Source: Colius striatus | Taxonomy: Eukaryota; Chordata; Aves; Coliiformes; Coliidae | Length of the DNA: 64,000 nucleotides | Reading direction: 5' to 3' | Assembly: GCF_028858725.1 (NCBI RefSeq) | Contig: NC_084759.1 | Span: 140,658,671-140,722,670 of the forward strand | In this document: positions 31,901 through 53,903 of the stretch, one piece after another | Layout: the number at the start of each line of letters is the position of its first letter | How positions within the stretch are numbered: the stretch's first letter is position 1 | Position numbers and translations under genes: made by a program | The notes under the pieces: generated by a model | The model's database searches: none | What the model was told of the DNA's origin: nothing | Seen by the model: only the letters and a program-made list of their open reading frames with translations

Positions 31901-34900
31901 GCTATGTATTGTCTTCTACAAGTCCAAAGTATACTCCTCTGCCAATGACTTTGTGGGAAAGAGGGACCTATTTTGATGCCTGACAGAAATTCTTCCCTAA
32001 GCATGTTACAGATTTGCAGAGTGGAAGAAAATGCTTCTATTTTCCATTTCTGTCTTTAATCACTGAGTCCTTAATATGGTACAGATTGAGCTGACTTTTG
32101 CTACAGGAGCCTTAGTGTTGTTTCACAGACCCGGGATTTCTAAAGGTGAGACTTTGTAATCCACATTTCATACTTCATGTACTTCAAGGGAGTTGATGTC
32201 TCAGACTATTTCTGTTCTTTGCTTTTCCTTTCTGCTAGAGACAGGTTAAAATCTCCATTTGATCTGTTGTTTTTGAGTATGTCAATTGTTTCTCATCTCA
32301 GAATCCTAAGGGCTGGACTTCCAAAGTTGTCATGTTTAGTTTTACGTGGAAAAGGCTCTTGAGTAAGTGTCATGCCACAAAACTCTGATATCTGCACAAC
32401 ACACTAGGTGTAGAGCAACATAGACATGTGGATATATATTTCTGTTCTTGTACGTCTGAGATGTTCTGATTTTCCTAGTGCCACCAAATTCAACTGAGGT
32501 TCTCCTCAAAGGAGACCCGTGTGTGTACATAATACCTTGTTCAGCAGGTATAGCTCACCCTAGACCCAAATAAAATATTCTTGGGACCTAAACAGGTCCT
32601 TATACTCTTAAAAAAACCCCAAATCTTCAAAACCCAGTTCTTATTCTCTCTTAATAGCCATGATAGAGTGTAACAAGCTTGTTTGATCTGCTTTGTTCCA
32701 GAAGTGGTGTGACTTGTTCATCTGTGTGTGTTTTGGTTGTCACTTTGCTGGCTCCAGGAGATATACCTGTCCCTGCTAATAGCACTGGCTGCTGGCAAAA
32801 TGCCATAAACCTGCCTGAATGATGTAGACAAGTATTAGTATCTTCTGTGCGAAGGCAAAGCTGCTATGGCTCTCAGTTATCATTAACTTCTCATACAAGT
32901 GTTTCAAGCACTTTTTCTCTCACGGACAGGCAGGAGAGGAGCTGTTTCCTGCAGATGACAAAGGCATTTCTATATCCAGCAACACAGATATTCTACAGAC
33001 ATGGGAGGTAAGTTTAGCCACGGTGGGAGAATCATGTCTTTTGTTCTTGCAATCTTTTCCATGCTTTCATTACCTTCAGCACTCACAAATTTCTTACTAT
33101 TTATCCTATGGTATATAATCTAGCCTTCAAAACATGGGTGCTTAGCCAAGCTGATGATTTTCAGTGGAGCTGCAGACCAGACTGATGGACCATTAGCAAC
33201 CCCAGAACTCTCTTCACCTCAGTTCTTAAACTGGTAAAATATAGCTTGCACGAATAAAGGTATTTTAGGTTGTGATCTTGCCTCCAGCCTGGAGTACAGC
33301 CATCCAGTGCTGGCTTAACAGCACATTACCTATCGTCATAATTTTCAACATGGCACCAATACACCAGTGCACGCTTTCCCCCAGGAGACAAACTTTGCAA
33401 CTCCAAATGGTTGTCTTTTTTTATTCCCAAAAAGGACAACAAGCCATAACAGGAAGACCATCATCAGACCCTGTTTTGTACACTGCATGCTGACTTTGCT
33501 GCCCTTTGTGTTAGGCCATGGAAGATCTTGTGGAGGCTGGTCTGGTAAAAGCCATTGGAATCTCCAACTTTAACCATGAGCAGATTGAAAGAATCTTGAA
33601 CAAGCCAGGACTGAAGTACAAGCCTGCAAATAACCAGGTAAGCTGCAAAGTGAACAGTTGTCAGGGTTTACAAAGACTTTATTACAGTTGAATTAGCAGA
33701 TGAATGTCATACATCTCCTGTATCCTGACAGGGAATGAGGTTGTACACAAATTACAAGCATAACTTCTTAACATACCTTACTTCTTCTGCTAGTAATAGC
33801 ATCAATCTGTTATTAATAGCAGGTTCACACAGCACACGCACCTATGGCACGTGCATTCACAGTTCACTCAGTCATCTAATTTGAAACAGGAGGTCTGTTT
33901 AACTGTACATGCAGAAACAGCATTATTGGCACACCAGTGGCTTCCTGGCTTCTGCCCTGAAGATTTTAAACATTTATTTAAATTGTGTATATATACATTA
34001 AAAAAATCACCTAGTCTTTGTTTGCACAGAGCAGCTACTGGCCTCTTTTATGCAGTAACTACAGGTTTAGGTTAAGATATCTCTTACAGTTCTGAATTCA
34101 GTAGTTCTTGAAGGTTCACTAAAAGTACTAGTCTCTAGCTTCACAGTTTGAAGGATACTTTAACACTTTTTCTGCATGCAGTTAGAAAAATGGCAGGCTA
34201 AAAAAATCTACAGATACCTATAGAACCCCTTCACACAAACTCACAAGAGAAGGGATTTTATGACAAGAACAAAGTAGGGACAGCAGAGCAGATGTAGCAT
34301 GACCTTCTAACTCAAGTCTGCATTTTTAGTGAATATACAAGGCACTCAGATGTTCAGTATTTGCTAAACTACTGCTTAAAAATCTGAAGAGTTACCTCAG
34401 AACATGGTAATTCAAGGCCAAAGAAGCCAAAGGCAATCCCTTTGAAAAGCTCTTTCCCCGTGGCAAAGACCCAGACATGCAAGAAGCCTCACTGTAAGAG
34501 TGGGTGCTGCACAAAGCTAAGGTTGAATAATATCTTGCAAAGGCTGGCACATGAGGACAAAAATTCTCCTTTAAGTGCATTGGGAAGTAATCCCTGGAGT
34601 GAGTTACAGCAGTTATACTGCTATACTCTTGTGTTGGCAGATCGAATGTAATCCATACCTTACCCAGGAGAAGCTGATCAAGTACTGTCAATCCAAAGGG
34701 ATTGCTGTGACAGCATACAGTCCCCTTGGCTCTCCTGACAGACCATGGTAAGATTGCTTTGTGCTTTGCAAGGGAGCTGGCATGGAGTGTGCTTCAAGCA
34801 CTGAAGACAGTAAGTGCATCATTCATCTAAATACAGGTTTCTATTGGTATCTTTCCTCTGTGTAGGGCTAAGCCAGAGGATCCTTCCCTTCTGGATGACC

Positions 34901-36688
34901 CCAAGATCAAAGAGATTGCAGCCAAGCACAACAAAACCCCAGCACAGGTATGTTAGTGCTGGACACTGGGTGCCCCTTCCTGTACCACAGGACAGCTCAT
35001 GACAATGCAGAGGATAAGCTGGCTCTTCATTCCCCATCACCTGTGATGCTCTCCTCTGGTGTTACATAGCAGTGCAGGTTTGTTTACCATGTGGCCTGCA
35101 GTGCTTGCCAGGGCACTGTGATCATTGGCAGCAAACATTCTCTTGACCCATCTTCAGGTGCTGTAATGTTTCAGTCTTCTCATCTCAAGTCTTATTGGAA
35201 AGAATGGAACCTTGATAAAGTCCAGGCATTTGATTGTCTCAAAACTGGATGGGAAAGGAGGTCTTTCATGGGAGGTTCCACCTTTTCCCTCTTTGCCCTT
35301 CAGGAAGTGCTATCTAGGCCCCAGGGAGGGGGATGGTTTGAAATGTAGTGTCAGTGGGTATATCTTAAGAAGAATAGCTGTTGGACCAGGCTCTGCTTCC
35401 TCCAGAGCAGGAAGAATGACGCAGTGCTCTGTTCCCACAGGTTCTCCTTCGCTTCCAGATCCAGAGAAATGTGATTGTGATTCCCAAGTCTGTCACGCCA
35501 CAGCGCATTGTGGAGAACTTCAAGGTGAGTTGCCTGGAGTGAGCTGGGTGCACGGCATGTTCAGGGCTGGCACAGCAAGCAGTGATCCTCTCACCCTTTC
35601 TAAAGCCTCCTCATGAAAGTGGATGAACTGTTTGCCTCTGTTTACCTACACTCTACTGAGGGTTAAACTTAAGGTTACAATTGGAGAGCACAAGGGAATA
35701 AAGGTTTCTGAAACAGTATGTTGATAATCTTAGCAGTCACTTTGCATGGCATCCCCTGTTCTGCAGATAGCAGATGAGTTGGCATGTAATGCTTGGCTGG
35801 CACTCAACTATAGTAGTACACCAGAAAAGCCTTATATAGAGCGAGCACTATTAAGAAGATAGTCCAGGTGTCCATAAGCCATGTTGCTCCATGGTTAATT
35901 CAGTGGTCCTTGACTTAAACTGGCCATCAGGATTTCAAAAGGCTTAGCTGGATTAAGTGCAATATGAAAGTCTGGTAGATGGCCTCTTTGAACAGGACAA
36001 GAAGATGCATCCTTCAAGTGGCGCATGCCACACTATGTGCTCACCCAAAGTCTCTGAACCATGTGTAGTTGCAACTTTGCATACTTTCTTTTTTTAATTC
36101 CCTCTGCCAATGAGTTCTTGGAAGTTGAGAGATGCCTTTCCCTCCTTCAGGAAGCAGGTTTTTTTTCTTCTAAGGAGCTGGCCTCCCTTTTAGACTCATT
36201 CTTTAATTTTGTGGATTTTGCTTACAGTCTCTGATTTATTTAGAGGTGATTTTCAGTTGTGTCTCTTTTTAGGTGTTTGACTTCAAATTGACTACAGAGG
36301 AGATGGCAACTATTTTCAGCTTTAACAGAAACTGGAGAGCCTATACAATGAACACGTAAGTGGTAGCGTTCAGGATTTGTTTTTTCCAAGCACTTAAGTT
36401 ATGAATACTATATACACAGAGGTTTTGCATCTAAATATTGCCTGGAGAGACTGAATGACAGTCACTTGGATCTTCTCACTGTACAAACAGCACATACTGC
36501 CTAGGAAAACAAATACAGAACAAATCCATTCAGAGTTCAAATTCCACCTTGGTGTTTCTTCTAAACATCCACTGCAGCTTGAAATATTAAAAAAAACCCA
36601 CACAAAAAATCCTATGGCTCAAATTAAATCTTTTATTCCCTTCAGGTGCAGAACTCACAAGGAGTACCCTTTTGATGCAGAATACTGA
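28948..36688 (+). CDS. AKR1B: AKR1B aldo-keto reductase, gene C
   Basis: Predicted 316-residue cytosolic NADPH-dependent reductase of aldehydes and ketones. Exons: 1 28948-29013, 2 30657-30824, 3 31446-31562, 4 32930-33007, 5 33515-33637, 6 34641-34747, 7 34866-34947, 8 35441-35524, 9 36273-36355, 10 36646-36688. All splice sites are GT/AG with conserved phases. It has Asp44, Tyr49, Lys78 and His111, a complete safety belt ([10 protein letters not shown]) and IPKS. Where human aldose reductase has the redox-sensitive Cys298 (Met not counted), this protein has Tyr299 (Met = 1). The C-terminus is [10 protein letters not shown] solo LTR lies in intron 1 and a 61-base tandem repeat in intron 3. 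Exon 6 to intron 7 is nearly identical to gene D. Family assignment is firm. The exact ortholog (AKR1B1 or AKR1B10 type) is not, although the sequence is closest to AKR1B10 by recall. Confidence 0.93.
29399..29753 (+). mobile_element. Solo LTR in gene C intron 1
   Basis: It ends with the same terminal sequence as the second ERV LTR ('gatgtgtagcccatgaatc...gtggtccctaca') and carries 'gaacaataaacagcttctgcattgg' as the 12755 copy does. No internal ERV sequence adjoins. The 5' boundary is approximate and I could not find a target duplication. Confidence 0.75.
31692..31828 (+). repeat. 61-bp tandem repeat, 2.2 copies, gene C intron 3
   Basis: The unit starting CTCTGCCCATGTGAG begins at 31692, 31753 and 31814. 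The first two copies are identical by eye and the third stops after 15 bases. Confidence 0.92.
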
Positions 36689-37132
36689 AGATGGTTGTAG
36701 CATGCATTCCTGCAGAGCTTGGTCTGATTCTGCCTATCCATTTATCTAGCTTTCTTATTGCATCTCTCCTGCAGATAGTGAAGTCACAGGAAATGTATTC
36801 AGTGACTAGGGGGGTGTTTTGTGATAACAAAAATATTTTGTAATACTTTGATATTTTGTAAATTTTGTAAAAAGTGTCAAATTAAGGAGAAAATGGAACT
36901 ACACATCCACCTGTCCATCTGTCCAAATGGAACTACACATCCATCTGTCTTGCAGCAACACAGTGGGCTAAGGAGGAGAGTCATCAGCTGTAGGCACTGG
37001 CAAAAAACATTTGGCATATGTGAACTGAAGACTAATCTCCTTAGGATAAGTGAGACAACCAGGAGTTTCATGACTCCAGAATTAACTGAGAAAGGGATTT
37101 TTTTTTTTTTTACTACTTATCCTTTTCTTAAA

Positions 37133-37138
37133 AATAAA
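37133..37138 (+). terminator. Gene C candidate polyadenylation signal
   Basis: AATAAA about 445 bases after the gene C stop codon. No closer canonical signal was seen. Confidence 0.4.
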
Positions 37139-37744
37139 CCAAAAATCCATACACAGAAAACCTACACGTGTATGCTTGGCAGTATTTTTACACAGGTGCT
37201 CTCCCATGTGTCAGAAAACAACATGGTAACTCTTGGATACATTCCAACTTCAGTATGTGCTCCAGATTATTGCTAGTTGTGACAGTTTATGTTTTTATGG
37301 AAAATCGTTAACAGGTATGGGGGAGGGGGAAAACAAATCCCATAAACCTCAGAATTTGCAGCTGCCGTTTTATTCAAGTGCTTATATTTGAGAAAAGTAA
37401 TCTTTAGATGCAACAACAACAAAAAAAATCCTGACTGATGAAAAAGATCTTATGCTTTTAAAGTGGGAATGTTTCTGCTCCTGCTTTGACAGTTAGCCAA
37501 GGTCCTGGACTCCATTATTTTTGTTTTTAACAGTTACATCTGCAACAAGCAGGATTCTTTCTCAAACTAAAACTTCCAAAACAAAGTGATACACCAGCCC
37601 CTGGGCCAGGAACAAAATATGTTAGAAGTTTTAGTGCTTCTGTACAGAACTAATCTGTGTTAGCCGAACAAAAGAAATGAGACTTTACTTGCTATTCTCT
37701 TTTTAAGATGTGTTTTGTATTTCAGACACATTCTGCACACCTGT

Positions 37745-37975
37745 TCTTGATCCTTGCTCCTAAAGCATAGGTATTTGCTGAAGTCTCTCTGCTGGAGAAT
37801 TCATCTTCCCTATCTTTAGGTATCCACCTCAGGGCCAACTTCTAAGCTCCAGTCACAGCATGGGGAGACTTGGGCAGCAGCCTTCAGCAATCAGCCACGA
37901 CATCCAGGGTGGGAGCTGCCCTGGGTTTGGGCCCAGCTTCTCTTTTTAGGTTCTCTAGACCTCCTGCACTCTGAA
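37745..37975 (+). repeat. Paralogous 3' flank block downstream of gene C
   Basis: Counterpart of 26290-26530. Immediately after it, the sequence turns GC-rich and unrelated to the gene B flank. Confidence 0.6.
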
Positions 37976-37979
37976 CTAA

Positions 37980-38900
37980 GGTGAAGGCAGCCGGCACTTT
38001 CCCGTGCGGGCAGCAGAGGGCAGCCGGCCCTCAGGGGACCCCCTCCGTGCCCCTACCCTGAGGGCCATCATCCCCGAGCTTCGGCCACAGCCCCCGGCGC
38101 TGCTGGGGGACATTTCAGCGGCCCACAACCCGGGTGTCTGCCCCGTGGGCAGGGCAGGTTCAGCCCCTCGGTGCTATGCCCAAACTGCTGGCCTCCCCTG
38201 TCAGCCTCAGGGGCCAATTCCACTAGCAGCACCAAATGCTCTGATCACAGGGCAGTCACTCAGGGATGATAGCTCATCTGCCTCCAACCGTGGCCCAGCA
38301 GCCCCGTTGAACCTAGCCTCCTCCCTTCCCACTGCCCTTGCCTCACAGCCCCCAGGGCTGCAATGGGGACCCCAAGCCCTCCCACAGCAGTGCAGAACTG
38401 GGGGCCTGCTCACACTCACTGGGGAACAGTAGGGCCTGAGCCCTCAGCCCCTTGGGCTTCTCCACCTCTGGCAGATCCTGGCTTTGGAGGGCATGGTGCA
38501 GAGATAGAAGTCCCAGCAACTCAGTGACAGCAAAGCTGGGCACTTGAGCTCCCCACATACTTCCATAGGCCTGGATACCCACTCTGAAGTATACCTAGCC
38601 CAGAGGACACATGCAGAATCAAGGAATCAATCCCCATGCCTCCTTTTCCCCTGACACTCAAGCCCTCAAAACAATCAAGATACCTTTAACAACACCAGGT
38701 GAGATAACGAGGTATTTGTTTTTGTGGCTGTAGCACCTGTTTCCTCTTAGTGGGCAGGTGACCAAGCACAAAAATCATATTGGGTTTCATGGGAAAAGAG
38801 TAAAACCTTTGTTCAAGGAAAGAGGTATCTGAGGGCCTTCTTTCAAAAATTTCCACTTTCAGTTCATGAACCTGTAATCCAAGAACATTACTTTTGCTGC
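37980..38900. other. GC-rich intergenic stretch, no gene recognised
   Basis: GC-rich to about 38470, with a 142-codon open frame (38004-38432) whose product looks like random proline/alanine-rich sequence. No splice context or domain is visible. Confidence 0.5.
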
Positions 38901-38939
38901 TTCCTGAAGGAAGCAACCTATAAACCCCTCAGCAATCCC

Positions 38940-41050
38940 CAGGCTGAGGTGAGACAGCTCTGCTGAGACCAAGTGCATGTTTTTATTGAACAATAAATTT
39001 GTTTGCTATAGTGCAGGAAGAACTAAGGCCTTAAACCACTGTCTTTTTAATAGTATACCTTCTTCAGCATAGGTCACCCTGTGACCACAGTGCCTGCAAG
39101 CATTTTCTTGCTCCATCCATCAGCTGCAATCCCGTCAGAAGTCAGCCCTTCCAGTATGGTCCTCCTTCAAAGAGTGCACCTATGTTTCCCACAGCGTGTC
39201 TGAGCCAAGGCAGCATGGGCTTAAATAATTGTGTGACATGGGATGTTTACATCAGTTTCAAAGGTAGCTTGAATCGGTTCTGGCTGGCAATGTTGAGCAG
39301 TTAATGGTCTCCACAGAGGTCACCACAGCTATCTCCTGATATCTTCTGCAATTTATATCATTTACATTCACCTTTCACCTCATTGAAAGATATATTAAGA
39401 ACTGTTTCACCCTTACATAAACTCTACCTTTAATATCATCACAACCTTAACGTATATTCATTGTAAACTCCATTCCTTGCCCCCGCAGACCAGACTACTG
39501 TAGTTAACATCTCATCAGTGTGAACATTAACATGCATCACAAACCCACTCTTTCCTTAGCAGATAAAATTATCAGAATCAATACTGCAACAATTTTAACA
39601 TGTACTTTCCCATTCCTTCTAAAATGTCTTCCAAGGTCAAACATACTATTGGACTGCCAGTATTAGCATTATCCTTAGTCATGTTGCTATTCTCCTGCTT
39701 GTCTTCTGACATGCTCCCTCCAGTGCAATACATGTAAGTAATTTGTGGATATCCCACCAGTTTATTGGATGATACCAGATAGGCAATAGTAACTACACAC
39801 GGCATCAGTTATCATCACTTTTTCGGGGTCTCTTTCCCCTTGCCTGTAAATACAATTAAGCAGTCACCTCCTTTTTCTCAGTCCCTCTGAGGTGTCTAAT
39901 CTGTGGGATCACCAGGATCAGGCCATTGTTGCACACAGCTCTCCACTAGCAGATCCTAAAGCCTCCCTCCCCTGTACAGTGCAGTGCTTGCAAGTAGCAT
40001 AGAATCCGAACTCCCCAGAACTCAGTTCTTTCAAGACAGAAGCTATATCCCATTTGCTTTAGCTTCCCATCACTGTCCCAGCCACTGCAGGGACATCAGC
40101 TGCTACAAGTGTTCAGTATTTCTGTAATTTCATTCTGATAAGCAGTACTCTCATGTCCACAGGTTTACTTAACCTTGCAGCCCAGACTGCCTAAAAGAAC
40201 TTTGTTTTCACTTTGCCATCAGTCCTCAGTTTCCCCCCCGAGGTGCCAGGGGTTCCCTCTGAGGCAATGACTTTAACATTACTCACTGTTCCTGCAATTG
40301 CAGCCTGACCTACCTGTCACAGAGCTTTCCATTTGGCCAATTCAGCACTATTTCTTACTTCTGACCAAAGGCCTCCCCTTCACCCTGAGTGCTTGTTAAT
40401 ACACATTACTCCCACAAACATAATCAACCCGACTCTCCCACTCTGCTAAGCAGTCCTGGTCTCTCTGAAGCCTCATCTGCAGTACATGGCGAGCCCCAGT
40501 GCACAGCTGCATCACATTAGCCATTCTCTCTCCCTGTTATTTCACAGCCACCCCCTCCACAGCTCCCTGGCCAGTGTTTTTTAATCTTACATGTGGAGAC
40601 AACACTACACCAGGCCGCTGGGGCACTGGCTTGAAAGAAGCACCTGTTTATCTCTTCCCAGTCACCTTCCCATTCAAAAATGGTTTCCTCAGATCCCTCC
40701 TTTCTCCAGCTGTTCTCACACTGACTGCACTCACCCCTGGACACAGTGGCTGTGCCACTTCCAACAGCACATATTCCCAGGACCAGGATTGTGGCTCCTT
40801 CCAGAGCCTTTTTCATTACTCCAGTTCTAAGCCATGACAGGACTGGGTGACACACGCATTCTCCAAAAGCTACCATCCCAGGCAAAACAGTCTCACCTGA
40901 GGGCAATTTAACCTGATTTATCATCAATAAACACAAAGTTCATTTCCCCTATTCAGGCACTGAGGGAGAAGAAAGAACACAGAAGAACAAAACAGTAAAT
41001 GCCTTTCTCCCCCTTTCCCAGCCTCTGTGTAAACCAAACACCAATCTCTC
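38940..41050 (-). mobile_element. Probable old LTR retroelement, minus strand
   Basis: On the minus strand, 39480 down to 38940 looks like an LTR. It follows a purine-rich run (GCGGGGGCAAGGAATGGAG near 39470-39488), is AT-rich, and has AATAAA near 38980 shortly before its end. Upstream (39578-40940, minus) are broken reading frames of 75 and 139 codons that could derive from an env or 3' coding region, but no motif confirms this. No paired LTR was identified. The region is absent from the flanks of genes A and B. Confidence 0.4.
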
Positions 41051-41349
41051 TCCAGCTCCTCCTCTCTGCTTCCCCCATTTTCAGACCAGATTACACTCAG
41101 TCCCACCAGAGGCAAGGGTGGCTTCCCCTGGCAGAGGGACAGCAGGGGAAAGGGGGTGGTACGCAGGCTCTTCTGATCTGATGGAACAGGTCTGTCACTC
41201 TGGGTGGCCGCACCGGTTTCAGAGCCAGCTGGAACTGGCTCTGACCAGCCTGAGCCAGGTTGTGGTTTTCTCCTGCCCAGGTGTCGCCTGCCTGGCTAAT
41301 CCTTCCCTTCCCCTCCCATCCACAAGGCAGGTTTCAAGCAGCTAGGATA

Positions 41350-42380
41350 GACTGACAAATGCTTGCACCAAGACAAAAACCCTCATCAGCTCTGAGAAGA
41401 TGAGAGATCCTGATGGATCCTGGTTTGATCTGAGCAAAAAAAAAAAGAGGCCAAGGTCTTCTACAGTCAGGTTCAGCCAAGACCCTCATATGTGCCTGCT
41501 AGCATTCAGAGATTAACCTAGAGAAGCACACCAATAAACCTCCCCTTTTAAAGGCTCCAAACAAAGCAGAAACAATCCACACAATCCAAGCTTGAAAACC
41601 CACATGCCCTCACCTCAAAACATTCTTTGAAGCTGTGCCTGTATCTGTCAGTAGCCTTAAAGCTGCACACTCCTGCAGCTCTCCCTCTTAAAGTATAGAT
41701 GATTGCACCATGTGTCTCTATCACCTCTTCGCTTTGCCTCTGTGCTTTTTCATAGTTAGACCAGAAAAGACCTTTAAGATCATTGAGTCTGGTAAAGGCT
41801 GCCTCCACAAGGACACACCTACTTCCACTATTTTGGGCCCCGTTCTTCCCAAATACCAAACACTGGTTTCCAAAGTCACAACTTGTGGTGAAATCAGTTA
41901 CTAAACGCAAAGTCAACAAAACAACCAACCAACCTCATGATACCATTCCTGTTTCAGTGCAAAACCTCACATGCAGTCAAGAAAGAAACCAAGTAAACAG
42001 ACAAACTAAAAGCCCCCCTTCTCCACACAGTTCCTCATCGTCAGCACTCTCTGTAAAGAAATACATGGCCATATTATCGAGGTCACAGTACACAAGATTT
42101 ACCAGGCTGGCTGTCATCTGTTGACACACACAGCACTTCTCCCAAGGACTTGCTGCCATGTGACAGCTCCCACCAGTCCTTTGAAAGAGATAAACAGCGG
42201 AAAGCCAGCTTTCCTTACAGCTGTGAGGGGAAAGTCTCCTCCTGCTCATGATAGCAAACAGCAAAATTAAAATACAGAACTTTTGCCTGAAGCCTTTTGT
42301 GATGAGATGGAGACATCTCTCTGATGAGAAACTGCCAGGGAAAACCGAACCCAAACGGTATGAGATAAGCACAGAGTTAT
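41350..42380. other. Intergenic, nothing recognised
   Basis: Unique-looking sequence with short open frames only. No repeat or exon match to the AKR1B units was seen. Confidence 0.5.
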
Positions 42381-42830
42381 CTAACAGTTTCATGATCCAA
42401 GTGAAAACACATCACATCCTGCTGGGGACGGTTGATTGTACTGACAGAAAACAGGAGGAACATTACAGAGAAAAATCAATTACATTGTTCACCCTTGGTT
42501 AAACAGAGCAAAAAAACCCCAAGCTGCAGAAAGCAGGGGACTCTGCTGTGGGAGAGGCACCCAGGGCTAGCGCTCACACCTGAAGAAACTTCTCCAAGTG
42601 TGGGTAAGCAGAAGCCTTCTGGCCAAGCCTGTTTTTTTCCACTGCGCTGCAACCTCTTCAGCAGAACAGAGTATGTTTGTCTGCAGACATTTCAGAGCCA
42701 GCTTCTGATGTGAGATTACCAGCCACCTACCACATATGATTACAATCATGCATTTTATTCTGAAATGCCCTCAGCACCTCCCTAAAGACAGGGGGACAAT
42801 CTGATCATTATGTCACTTATTAAAAAGTCA
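42380..42830 (+). repeat. Paralogous 5' flank block upstream of gene D
   Basis: Third copy of the block at 17876 and 27310. The runs 'aaaacaggagga', 'gctgtgggagaggcaccca' and 'cctccctaaagacagggggacaat' match one or both of the others. It is not part of the inverted arm, which starts at 43362. Confidence 0.65.
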
Positions 42831-43361
42831 CTGTTCCTCTCCTGTGACTTTCAAAACACTTAAAAAAACCTCTTTCCCAATACTCAAAGTTAGTGGGTTT
42901 TTTTTAAACTCAACTTTATCCTAAATTACTTCTAACTCAGCATTATCCTAAAATACTTCCAAGCCATAGTTCACTTTCCCTTGAAGAGGAAGCTGCCATT
43001 AGTTCCATCTGGAATGAGGAACAGGATCTCCCCGTTCTCACAAGCCAACCATGCTGAGCTTTCTCTAGCCATCTTACATCAGCACACAAGGTCACACGAT
43101 TCTGACAAGGGGGCCCAGCCTAGGTCACCATCCCTGTTGTGGGGACATGCCGCTCCAGCAAAGAACTCAGCCCTTCCTCGGCTCGAGGCTCAGAACTCAT
43201 GAGCAGATCTTGGGACACAGGGAAACACTTCTTGCTCACGTGCCCTCTGCTATACCAATAGCGGGGACGGCTGAGCAGTGAGCTACACCATGGTAGCGAG
43301 ATGCAGGCGGAGAGCTACCCGCCGGGCGCAGAAGCACAATTGAGCACGGCGCACCGAACGC

Positions 43362-43649
43362 CTTTCACGCGAAGTCAGCGCAGCCCCGGTCTGATAGACC
43401 GACGGACATATCCCAGGTCGCTGCGTAGCCCCGCCACCAAGGCCAGAAACGGGACCTCCTTCAGCCCTTAGCGACTACTTCTTGGCATCAGCTCCGGGCA
43501 GCTCGGCCGCGACACCGCAGCCGCGTTCCCAGGCACCGCCCCCATCAGCCCCACACGCCGCGCAGGGACGGGGCGGGCCCGGCCTGGCCGCTATTAAACG
43601 CGCTGGGTCGGCAGCCGCTGTGCTGGTGTTTGTGATTGCCCAGTGAGCC
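43362..43649 (+). promoter_or_regulatory. Gene D promoter, CpG-rich
   Basis: GC box GGGGCGGG at 43570-43577 and TATA-like TATTAAA at 43592-43598, about 50 bases before the start codon. CpG richness continues into intron 1 to about 44180. Confidence 0.62.
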
Positions 43650-53357
<9,708 letters not shown>

Positions 53358-53897
53358 AGATGGTTTCCTGCCTTTCTTCAGACTTCAGATACACTCTGCT
53401 GTTGCCTATGAGTTGTCTGTGTTGCTTTCTCGCTGCACCAGACACCCACCTTTTTCCTTTGTTTTCCCCTCACAAAGCTGCAGTAGATATACTTGGTGAT
53501 TTTGGTTTATGTTTTTGAGGAAGAAGGAAATGCCAAGGGATTATGAAGAGCTTGCTGTGTGGACTTGGTAGATTGTCTTTGCCAAACTCTGTGTCTGCAG
53601 TTGGTAAGCAGAAAACACGGAGAAAGTTTGAACAAGCTGTCACTTTTCTTTTGGAATGCTGAATTGGAGGTAGTGATTCTGTCTGGAAGGACCAGGATAC
53701 TGGCAGATTTTGCATAACTGATGAGGTTTGCTTTTTTGTGTTCACTTTTGGTTTTGGCTTTCTTTTTTTGTAACACTCCATGCTTTTTCTCTAATTGCAA
53801 GTACAAGTTGCTGTCCAAGTACAAGAGTTTCCACATGGGTGGTTCTTTAGAAATTACATAGGTCCTTGTTGGTGATGTGAAAGCTGGTTTTGCCTGT

Positions 53898-53903
53898 AAT
53901 AAA
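53898..53903 (+). terminator. Gene D polyadenylation signal
   Basis: AATAAA about 540 bases after the stop, followed by a T- and GT-rich stretch. Confidence 0.55.

Noticed and set aside
38004-38432. 142-codon open frame in a GC-rich stretch
   Set aside because: Composition-driven frame with no domain, promoter or splice context.
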